A stretch of 64,000 nucleotides of DNA. Origin: an uncultured Paracoccaceae bacterium. GTDB lineage: Bacteria > Bacteroidota > Bacteroidia > Flavobacteriales > Flavobacteriaceae. The stretch covers positions 20,404 to 84,403 of the forward strand of contig CALSPC010000002.1 in assembly GCA_943788135.1 (NCBI GenBank), in the 5' to 3' direction. The translations under genes and the position numbers were made by a program. Below are positions 1-7,587 of the stretch, in pieces (the stretch's first letter is position 1; the number at the start of each line of letters is the position of its first letter). Under the pieces are notes generated by a model. The model was not told the origin of the DNA and did no database searches. It worked only from the letters and a program-made list of their open reading frames with translations.

Positions 1-314
1 GCTTCAAATTTTTGATTATCTGCGGTCTTAACTTCTAATGTTCTGCCAATATGTTTTTGGTATTGACGCGGATGAGTTAACGGGGTTGTGGCTCCTGAAG
101 ATGATACTTCAAGTGCAAAATCGTGTTCATCTCTATCTATGTTATGTTCAATACCACGACTCACAAACATACAGTCCTCTACAAGGACGCCTTTGTCACC
201 ATCTATTATAATTCTGATCTTATTACCTTCTAAGATTTCGAAGTCTATCAAAAACAAATCTTGTCTTTGTTCTAGGCAATCCTCCAGTAATTCTTTTACT
301 ATATCTCTAAACAT
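1..314 (-). CDS. rimP: Ribosome maturation factor RimP (partial, 3' end outside window)
   Basis: The first 104 residues are present, starting at the ATG complementary to 312-314. The visible part includes the RimP N-terminal alpha/beta domain, with FLIDFEILEGNKIRIIIDGD followed by DFALEVSSSGATTPL and RQYQKHIGRTLEV, the segment that in the family reads ALEVSSPGLDRPL and R-x-NxGR. RimP assists late maturation of the 30S subunit in the cytoplasm and usually precedes nusA and infB, which would lie to the left of this window. A short hairpin lies just upstream of the start. The family match is strong; the missing C-terminal third cannot be judged. Confidence 0.9.
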   Translation of the reverse strand, partial: MFRDIVKELLEDCLEQRQDLFLIDFEILEGNKIRIIIDGDKGVLVEDCMFVSRGIEHNIDRDEHDFALEVSSSGATTPLTHPRQYQKHIGRTLEVKTADNQKFE

Positions 315-326
315 TTGGTATAAAAA

Positions 327-347
327 GAGGGGACTTTATGTCCCCTC
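327..347 (-). terminator. Hairpin with T-runs on both strands between tRNA-Gln and rimP
   Basis: A perfect 8-bp stem (gaggggac / gtcccctc) with a 5-base loop is followed by a T-rich run on either strand. Read on the minus strand it lies after tRNA-Gln and only 12 bp before rimP, so it could end the tRNA transcript or act in the rimP leader. A weaker inverted repeat (aacaag / cttgtt) sits nearer the tRNA at 401-420. Confidence 0.55.
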
Positions 348-424
348 GCTTTTTCATTTATCATTCTATGCGGCAAATATACAACATAAAAATTGAATTT
401 AACAAGTGTTTATCCTTGTTTTAG

Positions 425-497
425 TTGGCCCACTAGGGCTCGAACCTAGACTCTTTGGTACCAAAAACCAACGTGTTGCCAGTTACACCATGGGCCA
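425..497 (-). tRNA. tRNA-Gln (anticodon TTG)
   Basis: The minus strand folds as a cloverleaf: acceptor arms TGGCCCA and TGGGCCA pair, the anticodon stem TTGGT/ACCAA carries the loop TTTTGGT with anticodon TTG, and the T arm has the GTTCGAGCC pattern. The discriminator is A, and CCA is not encoded. The first base T and the anticodon fit glutamine. The 5' end is at 497. Confidence 0.95.
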
Positions 498-811
498 ATC
501 TCTTAATGAGGCTGCAAATTTATAATAAAGTTTTGTTTGGACAAACATTTTTAAATTTATTTATTGTTGATTTTTTGGTTTGTACATTTAATCTAGTTTG
601 TATTTATTGTGCTAAATCTTATAAAACCATTAAAACACCATTTTCTGACAAAGTAGAGTTTTCCATAAAAAAAATCGGATATATGAATACAGGGCCTGTG
701 TTTTGAATGATCCCTTTTATAAATTAAATCATAAATTATTAAGGTTTACTTAAAAGTTTTTAGACGTTGCATATTTATTATTAAATTCGCCTCAAACTTC
801 AATTTTACACC
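498..811. other. Intergenic stretch between tRNA-Gln and the GT117 gene
   Basis: No credible gene is seen in this AT-rich stretch. It holds the tRNA-Gln promoter on the minus strand and, close to the GT117 start, a weak -7-like element TAAATTCG at 782-789 on the plus strand without a well-spaced TTG. The open frame that crosses 455-706 starts inside the tRNA and shows no protein character. Confidence 0.5.
515..544 (-). promoter_or_regulatory. Promoter for tRNA-Gln
   Basis: On the minus strand TTG (544-542) is followed after exactly 19 bp by TAAATTTG (522-515). This matches the Bacteroidota primary sigma consensus TTG / TAnnTTTG and would start transcription about ten bases before the tRNA 5' end. 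Confidence 0.7.
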
Positions 812-3800
812 ATGGCGGATTTTAATTTTAAAAAATGGAACCTCATCTTAGGATGGCTTGCATTTTTAATCGCATTCTTAACCTATAGCCTGACTGTTGA
901 GCCCACAGTAAGTTTTTGGGATGCGGGCGAATATATTTTAACCTCTTCAAAATTACAGGTAGGACATCCACCTGGAGCGCCCTTTTTCCAAATGATGGGA
1001 GCCTTCTTTTCGATTTTTGCTTCCGAACCCAGTCAAATTGGACTAACAATTAATATGATGAGTGCGACCGCCAGTGCCTTTACTATTCTGTTTATGTTTT
1101 GGACCATTGTGTTGCTAATTAAACAAGTTATAAAACCCAATACAGAACCTACAAAAAATCAAAACATAGCTATTTTAGGCGCCGCATTTGTAGGAAGTTT
1201 AGCCTTTGCATTTACCGATTCCTTTTGGTTCAACGCCGTTGAAACCGAAGTGTATGCCATGGCAACCCTAATCATGGCGGTTTTGTTTTATCTGGGATTG
1301 CGTTGGGGAAATGACATGTTTACGCCTAGAGGCAACAAGTGGTTGATTCTAATTTCATTTGTAGTAGGACTTTCTTTTGGAGTGCACTTTATGGGCCTAT
1401 TGACCATCCCGGCGATTAGCCTTATTTACTTTTTCAAAAACTATAAATCAGTTAATACCAAAAATTTTATTCTTGCCAATGCCGCTGGTATTGCTATTTT
1501 ATTGTTTGTATTTAAACTCCTAGCGCCTAATATTCTGAGATATTTTAGTGCTTTAGAAATCTTTTTTGTGAACTCAGTAGGGCTGCCGTTTAATTCGGGC
1601 TCTATAATTGCATTCATCCTATTAGTAGGATTCATTTACTGGGGCCTAAACTACACTCGAAAAAAAGGCTATGTACGTCTCAATACTGGGCTATTATGCA
1701 TCACATTTATAGTGGTTGGATTTTCATCATGGTTGATGCTGCCTATTCGCGCCAATGCTAACGTGACTGTTAATGAAAACAATCCGTCTAGTGCCCGAGA
1801 ACTCCTCGCGTACTATAACTTGGAGCAATATCCAAAAACACATCTGTTTTATGGCCCACAATTCACAGACCAATATGCCGGTTTAGACGAAAATCAGCCC
1901 TATATTGATGATAAGCCAAAATATGAAAAAGACAAAAATGCTGGGAAATACGTCATTGTCAACGACTATAAAAATGGCTTACAAAATTACAATTCGGAGC
2001 ACGCGTCTTTATTACCAAGAATGTGGAGTTCAGAGCATGCTGAAAATTATATGATTTATGCTGGGTTTTTGGAATTTTCCATCAAACCAGAGTACCAAAT
2101 GCAAAACGATCTGCGATCTCTGGTCAGCAGCTTTAGAGATTCTGTTGCCAATGGAGAGGTCGATTATGAAGATTACCATGCCTTCCTAAAAAAATATGGG
2201 CGCTATATCGACATTCAAAAGCCGACCTTGCTTCAAAACATTTATTACCTATTTGATTATCAAATTGGCTATATGTATTGGCGTTATTTTATGTGGAATT
2301 TCACAGGACGTCAGGATGATATTCAAGGGCGGTTCGATTTGCATGGCAACTGGATTAGCGGAATTCCCGCTGTGGATTCCTATATTTTAGACGTTTCTCA
2401 AGACAACCTTCCAAGCGATGTTTTAAATAATCGCGCTCGAAACACCTATTATTTTCTTCCCTTACTCTTAGGGTTAATCGGGTTGTTTTTTCTTTATAAT
2501 AGAGATAAAAAACTTTTTTGGACCATGTTGGTGTTTTTCTTATTCACAGGAATTGCCATACAAGTATATACCAATGTCCGTCCGTTTGAACCTCGCGAAC
2601 GCGATTACTCCTTAGTGGGGTCGTTTTATGTATTTGCACTGTGGATTGGATTTGGTGTTTTTGCAATTTATGAAAAATTAAGTACCTATTCCAAAACAAC
2701 GGTTTTAGCACCAATAGTTAGCGTGCTTTGTTTAATAGCTGTTCCCGGGATTTTGATAAGTCAAAACTGGGACGATCATGACCGTTCAAAAAGAAAGACT
2801 GCCAATGCAATGGCCTTACAGTATCTAGAATCCTGTGACCCCAATGCCATTATTTTTACCATTGGTGACAACGATACATTTCCGCTCTGGTATGCTCAAG
2901 AAATCGAAGGTATTCGCCGCGATGTACGCGTGGTGTGTACAAGTTTATTGAGTGTGGATTGGTATATCGATCAGATGAAACGAAAAGCATATGACAGTGA
3001 CCCCATTCCGTCAAAACTGACTCATGACCATTATAAATGGGGAACACGCGATTATATCATCAAAGAAGTCGTGACTAATGACACCTTAAGAATTGATCAG
3101 TTTATGGATTTTATAACGAGTGACGACCCACGAACGAAATACAAATACATTCTAGACGAACAAGGGTATGACACCAGTGGGCAACGCCAACAAGATTTAA
3201 ATGCCAATTATTTACCGACAGAACACGTTCGAATCCCTGTTGACAAAGCATCTGTACTAAAAAACGGTATTGTAAAAGCTAAGGATTCTGCTAAGATTGT
3301 ACCTTATATTGATATTAAAATCAAAGGCGCGGCACTTTACAAAAACCGCTTATTGATGCTAGATATTATTGCCAATAACAATTGGGAGCGTCCCATCTAT
3401 TTTACTGGTGGTGCATTTGGGGATGACGACTACATTTGGATGAAAGACTATTTGCAACTCGATGGACTGGTTTATAAGTTAGTTCCCATCAAAACTCCTG
3501 TGGCAAAAGACAATCCATTTGATATGGGTCGTATTGATACGGATAAAATGTACGAGATGGTCACTAACTGGGATTGGGGAAATAATGGCGATCCAACGAT
3601 GTATCACGATATAGAGACCCGAAAAAATAGCGTCACTTATCGCGGAAACTTAGCGCGACTTATTGAGGCTTTAATTCAAAAAGGCGAATTAGAAAAAGCC
3701 GAGGAAATTGCAGATTTGGCAATGGCAAAAATGCCTGTAGAGCTCTTTGGGTTTTATACACTTCTAGAACCTTATATTGGTGCGTATTATGAATTGGAGG

Positions 3801-4081
3801 CTACCGAGAAGGCTCGTGCACTCTATTTGGAAGTCAGTAAAAAATATCAAGAAAGTTTAAGCTATTACAGCAGCCTTTCCGAATACAATCAATCAACGTA
3901 TATTCAAAATATTTACAACGATATTGAGCGCTACAGAAGTCTTGTAGATGTCACTGCTGTATATGAAACGGAGGATTTTATTAAATCAGAGATGGAGAAA
4001 TTTAATTCTTTCCTTAGATTGTTTACCGGAGAATTAGAAAATGATCAACCAGACGAAGAATCCATTGACGACTTGTTTTAA
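812..4081 (+). CDS. DUF2723 / GT117-type multi-pass membrane glycosyltransferase
   Basis: This is a 1089-residue integral membrane protein. An N-terminal helix is followed by the family hallmark EPTVSFWDAGEY (about residues 30-41) and GHPPGAPFF (51-59), then many hydrophobic helices to about residue 350 and again near 550-660. The C-terminal ~150 residues are helical and TPR-like. PF11028 proteins are related to animal TMEM260, a protein O-mannosyltransferase, and in Bacteroidota they are long two-part proteins like this one. The likely role is transfer of a sugar from a lipid-linked donor to exported protein; the acceptor is not known here. The acidic D38/E40 pair in the first loop would fit a catalytic site (inference). 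It stands alone, and the thioredoxin-like gene converges on it only 2 bp away. Confidence 0.8.
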   Translation: MADFNFKKWNLILGWLAFLIAFLTYSLTVEPTVSFWDAGEYILTSSKLQVGHPPGAPFFQMMGAFFSIFASEPSQIGLTINMMSATASAFTILFMFWTIVLLIKQVIKPNTEPTKNQNIAILGAAFVGSLAFAFTDSFWFNAVETEVYAMATLIMAVLFYLGLRWGNDMFTPRGNKWLILISFVVGLSFGVHFMGLLTIPAISLIYFFKNYKSVNTKNFILANAAGIAILLFVFKLLAPNILRYFSALEIFFVNSVGLPFNSGSIIAFILLVGFIYWGLNYTRKKGYVRLNTGLLCITFIVVGFSSWLMLPIRANANVTVNENNPSSARELLAYYNLEQYPKTHLFYGPQFTDQYAGLDENQPYIDDKPKYEKDKNAGKYVIVNDYKNGLQNYNSEHASLLPRMWSSEHAENYMIYAGFLEFSIKPEYQMQNDLRSLVSSFRDSVANGEVDYEDYHAFLKKYGRYIDIQKPTLLQNIYYLFDYQIGYMYWRYFMWNFTGRQDDIQGRFDLHGNWISGIPAVDSYILDVSQDNLPSDVLNNRARNTYYFLPLLLGLIGLFFLYNRDKKLFWTMLVFFLFTGIAIQVYTNVRPFEPRERDYSLVGSFYVFALWIGFGVFAIYEKLSTYSKTTVLAPIVSVLCLIAVPGILISQNWDDHDRSKRKTANAMALQYLESCDPNAIIFTIGDNDTFPLWYAQEIEGIRRDVRVVCTSLLSVDWYIDQMKRKAYDSDPIPSKLTHDHYKWGTRDYIIKEVVTNDTLRIDQFMDFITSDDPRTKYKYILDEQGYDTSGQRQQDLNANYLPTEHVRIPVDKASVLKNGIVKAKDSAKIVPYIDIKIKGAALYKNRLLMLDIIANNNWERPIYFTGGAFGDDDYIWMKDYLQLDGLVYKLVPIKTPVAKDNPFDMGRIDTDKMYEMVTNWDWGNNGDPTMYHDIETRKNSVTYRGNLARLIEALIQKGELEKAEEIADLAMAKMPVELFGFYTLLEPYIGAYYELEATEKARALYLEVSKKYQESLSYYSSLSEYNQSTYIQNIYNDIERYRSLVDVTAVYETEDFIKSEMEKFNSFLRLFTGELENDQPDEESIDDLF

Positions 4082-4083
4082 TA

Positions 4084-4380
4084 TTACACGTATTCTTGGA
4101 CACGACCAATAATCGAATTGGCATCTAGAACTCCGCTCTGGCGCCATTTCATGTCGCCTGATTTGTAAATAATAAGTGTTGGCAGGCCTTTTATACGAAG
4201 TGCTTCAGCAAGGTCCTTGTTTTTTTCAACATCAATTTTTATGACACGTGCTTTGTCTCCCAAAGCCGCAGCAACGTGTCTTAACACATCGTGCATAGCT
4301 TCAGACTCATCACTCCAATCCGTAAAAAATTCGAATAATACGGGGATTTCAACGTCTATTAACTCTCCAAACTTTGACAT
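4084..4380 (-). CDS. Thioredoxin-fold protein lacking the CxxC active site
   Basis: The 98-residue protein has thioredoxin architecture: VLFEFFTDWSDESEAM in place of the WCGPC strand-helix turn, a central strand around residues 45-50 (VIKIDVEKN) and the cis-proline loop GLPTLIIYKSG near residue 67. Both redox cysteines are replaced by serine (W22-S23-D24-E25-S26), and there is no cysteine elsewhere. It therefore cannot act as a dithiol oxidoreductase; a binding or chaperone role is an inference. There is no signal peptide, so it should be cytosolic. Its stop lies 2 bp from the stop of the convergent GT117 gene. Confidence 0.75.
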   Translation of the reverse strand: MSKFGELIDVEIPVLFEFFTDWSDESEAMHDVLRHVAAALGDKARVIKIDVEKNKDLAEALRIKGLPTLIIYKSGDMKWRQSGVLDANSIIGRVQEYV

Positions 4381-4488
4381 ATCATGGCGTTTTATGTATC
4401 AACCTTCAATGATAATTACACTTCTTTACAACATTATGTCCTATAAAAGTAAGTAATATTTTGGGGTAAATATAACATTTTCTGAGAT

Positions 4489-5718
4489 TTAAGTGATTTT
4501 AGTCTGTTTTTTTAGCGTTATAACGGAGATTTCAGGCCATATCCCGACCCGTCCAGGGAAGGCTAAAAAGCCAAATCCTCGGTTCACATTGATGTACTGA
4601 CCGGCCTTTTCATAAATTCCCGCCCAATATTTGTAGCGCCATTTTATAGGACTCCATTTGACGACTCCCGGAATTTCAATGCCAAACTGCATTCCATGAG
4701 TATGCCCACTTAGGGTCAAGTGGTATTGGTTTGGATCTTTGACCACTTCGTATTGCCAATGCGAGGGATCGTGACTTAACAGTATTTTAAAATCATTGGT
4801 GTCAACTTTAGAACTCGCCAGTGCTAAATCGCCTTTTTGCTTGAACCCTTTTCCCCAATTTTCTACACCTATAATGGCCAATCGCGCATCTTCTTTTTCG
4901 ATAAATCGACTTTCATTCCTTAACAAATCAAAGCCCATCTCTTTTTGAATGTCCAGTAATTCTTGAAAATTTTCTGCTTTTGCTTCTTCAGATGGCCATC
5001 GAGTATAATCGCCATAGTCATGATTCCCTAATATAGAAAACACACCATCGGGTGCTTTTAATTTTGAAAATGTTGATTTCCAAGGTCGCATTTCTTTGGA
5101 CGCACTATTCACCAAATCTCCGGTAAACATAATAACATCCGATGCTTGCTTATTGACCAAGTCTACTGCATATTCAATTTTTTCTTTATTGTCAAAACTT
5201 CCACTATGAATATCACTTATTTGAGAAATTTGATAGCCGTCAAAAGCTGCTGGCAAATCGTCAAAATGAAGCGTGTACTTTAAAACTTTAAAATTATATT
5301 TTCCCTTTGTGACGCCATAAAGAATCGAAATAAATGGAATAGCGGCAATTCCTAACGCCAATTGTCCAATGAATTTTCGTCTCGAGCTAAATAACGTAGA
5401 ATTTTCAGATTTGGATACAAAATAATTTACTGCAGCTTCAAATACTCGATAGACATCTTCGCCAAACATAAAAACAACAAGTACCAATTTGGGCACATAG
5501 ACCAATACAAAAAGAGAAAATGCTAAATAAAACCCCGAGTTATCTCCAGAACCTCTTTCAAAAGTCATGACTTGAAAGACTATGTAGCCCAAAATTGCTA
5601 ATGAAATGAACGCATAACCATAGGTAATCCATGGATTTCTAACCACACTTCTAAAACTTTGAAGGGCATAAAAGTCTAACGCTAAGACAAGTATCAAAAA
5701 AATTATTAATCGTACCAT
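4489..5718 (-). CDS. Membrane-anchored metallophosphoesterase (YkuE/YaeI-like)
   Basis: Residues 1-135 carry four hydrophobic segments; the rest is a calcineurin-like phosphoesterase. The metal-ligand motifs are complete: SDIHSG (D169, H171), FTGDLVN (200-201), GNHD (231-234), SHDPSH (315-316) and SGHTHG (338-342). Relatives of YaeI hydrolyse the pyrophosphate of UDP-diacylglucosamine or related phosphoesters, but the substrate here is not shown by sequence. A -7 box TACTTTTG lies at 5746-5739, about 20 nt before the start. The gene is monocistronic and divergent from the sugar transporter. Confidence 0.82.
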   Translation of the reverse strand: MVRLIIFLILVLALDFYALQSFRSVVRNPWITYGYAFISLAILGYIVFQVMTFERGSGDNSGFYLAFSLFVLVYVPKLVLVVFMFGEDVYRVFEAAVNYFVSKSENSTLFSSRRKFIGQLALGIAAIPFISILYGVTKGKYNFKVLKYTLHFDDLPAAFDGYQISQISDIHSGSFDNKEKIEYAVDLVNKQASDVIMFTGDLVNSASKEMRPWKSTFSKLKAPDGVFSILGNHDYGDYTRWPSEEAKAENFQELLDIQKEMGFDLLRNESRFIEKEDARLAIIGVENWGKGFKQKGDLALASSKVDTNDFKILLSHDPSHWQYEVVKDPNQYHLTLSGHTHGMQFGIEIPGVVKWSPIKWRYKYWAGIYEKAGQYINVNRGFGFLAFPGRVGIWPEISVITLKKQTKIT

Positions 5719-5796
5719 ATTAAGAAAAAAGTCATTTGCAAAAGTATAATAAAAGCATCTAACATTAAGATTAATAATTTTATTTAACGATACTTT

Positions 5797-5804
5797 TAGA
5801 TTTG
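5797..5804 (+). promoter_or_regulatory. Possible -7 element upstream of the MFS gene
   Basis: TAGATTTG matches TAnnTTTG exactly and lies 79 bp before the transporter start. No TTG occurs at the ideal distance, so the call is tentative. Confidence 0.35.
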
Positions 5805-5883
5805 CATTTTTTTAGTATATTTCTAATCTTTACTTATTACACCCAATATTGAATAAAAACCTTAACAAAATAGACCGCCACTT

Positions 5884-7557
5884 ATGAACACAAAAAACAA
5901 CAATTCAGCGTTAACAACACTAGTTACCGTCTTCTTTTTCTGGGGTTTTATTGCTGCATCCAACGGTGTTTTTATTCCCTTTTGTAAAACCTATTTCAGC
6001 ATTGATCAATTTCAATCTCAACTCGTTGATTTTGCCTTTTATGGGGCGTATTATCTAGGCGCACTCTTGCTTTTTATCATGTCGAGTACAATCAAAAAAG
6101 ACATTCTTAACAATTGGGGCTACAAAAACGGCATTGTATATGGGCTCTTGATTTCTGCGCTTGGCGCTTTATTAATGTATCCTTATGTCAATGGAGCTCA
6201 GCAAGGCGATAGCGCTGTGTTTTATTTGGTCTTATTAGCTTTATTTATTGTTGGTCTTGGATTTTCATTACAACAAACTGCTGCCAACCCATTTGCGATT
6301 GCGTTGGGGAATCCAGAAACAGGCTCACAACGTCTAAATCTCGCAGGAGGTGTCAATTCTTTTGGAGCCACAATAGGCCCTACTGTTATTGCCTTAATCA
6401 TTTTTGGATCTACACCCTTATCTGGTGACGAGCTGAACCAAATGATTTTAAATAATGAAATTAAATTAACAACAGTTCAACTGCTTTACATAGGTGTCGG
6501 CGCTTTATTTTTGGTCGCTGCAGCCCTATTTCATTTTTCTAAAAAATTACCAAATACCAAAACAGAGGAAGTCTTTGAACCTGCCAACAAAGCAAAAAAC
6601 ATATTGATTGTATTAACTGGAATTATTATTGTGTGTTTTGGGTTGATTTTTAATACCTATGCAACTGCTGAAGTTGCTACCGAAGCTGTTGAAAACAAAC
6701 GCCTTTATTTACTTCTAATTTCCTTGTTTGCAGTAATAGCAAGCGTGTTTTATGCAAATACGCGTGCGACAAAATCGCCTGAAGGTTGGGGCGCCATGAA
6801 ATATCCGCAATTGGTTTTAGGGATGCTCGCTATCTTTATGTATGTCGGCGTTGAAGTTACCATTCAAAGTAATTTAGGAGAACTTTTAAAGTCTGTTACT
6901 GATAAACTTAACAACCTAAATCCGTTAGGTTTAAAAGTCATGAATGATGCTGAGATTGCACCCTTTATCTCGCTCTATTGGGGTGGCATGATGATTGGCC
7001 GTTGGGTAGGTGCTATTACAGTTTTCAACCCGAGTAAAGGACTTAAAAAATGGTTGCTTATCTTGGTGCCTTACGTTGCTTTTGGTGTGATACTTCTGGT
7101 TAATTTTGGCAAATATTCTACAACAGAAATTTTATTATTTAGCATTTGTGTTGCCATTCAGGTTGGTGGATTTTTTCTTGCAAAAGATAACCCAACTAAG
7201 ACCCTTAAAATCTTTAGCGCTTTAGGCGTTATTGGCGTTATTATTGGCATTTTTGCTTCTGGACAATTGGCATTATACGCCTTGCTTTCTGGGGGCTTAT
7301 TTTGCTCCATCATGTGGCCTTGTATTTTTTCATTAAGTATTACGGGATTAGGAAAATACACCTCACAAGGGTCTGCATTTCTGATTATGATGATCTTGGG
7401 CGGCGCTATTATTCCACCGTTACAAGGAAAACTTGCCGATATTTTTAGCATTCAATCGTCGTATTGGATCGCCGTAGCTTGTTTTGTGTATCTCTTGTTC
7501 TATGCATTCAAAACCAAAAGTGTCCTTGAAAAACAAGGCATCACTCAAAATGATTAA
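5884..7557 (+). CDS. FucP-type sugar MFS transporter
   Basis: The 557-residue protein is a polytopic permease whose start, [19 protein letters not shown], and following [12 protein letters not shown] are characteristic of the FucP/GluP sugar:proton symporter group. The sequence [18 protein letters not shown] near residue 130 and the FGATIGPT segment support it. Usual members have about 430 residues; the extra length comes from an insertion after residue ~220 that includes two further hydrophobic stretches. A hexose or deoxyhexose taken up with protons is the expected substrate, but the sequence does not identify it. polA follows 30 bp later in the same direction and may be co-transcribed. Confidence 0.82.
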   Translation: MNTKNNNSALTTLVTVFFFWGFIAASNGVFIPFCKTYFSIDQFQSQLVDFAFYGAYYLGALLLFIMSSTIKKDILNNWGYKNGIVYGLLISALGALLMYPYVNGAQQGDSAVFYLVLLALFIVGLGFSLQQTAANPFAIALGNPETGSQRLNLAGGVNSFGATIGPTVIALIIFGSTPLSGDELNQMILNNEIKLTTVQLLYIGVGALFLVAAALFHFSKKLPNTKTEEVFEPANKAKNILIVLTGIIIVCFGLIFNTYATAEVATEAVENKRLYLLLISLFAVIASVFYANTRATKSPEGWGAMKYPQLVLGMLAIFMYVGVEVTIQSNLGELLKSVTDKLNNLNPLGLKVMNDAEIAPFISLYWGGMMIGRWVGAITVFNPSKGLKKWLLILVPYVAFGVILLVNFGKYSTTEILLFSICVAIQVGGFFLAKDNPTKTLKIFSALGVIGVIIGIFASGQLALYALLSGGLFCSIMWPCIFSLSITGLGKYTSQGSAFLIMMILGGAIIPPLQGKLADIFSIQSSYWIAVACFVYLLFYAFKTKSVLEKQGITQND

Positions 7558-7587
7558 TTCACAAAAAACTATAAAGACAAGCTGTTA

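Noticed and set aside
455..706. 83-codon frame on the plus strand
   Set aside because: It starts inside the tRNA-Gln gene read on the wrong strand and has no protein features.
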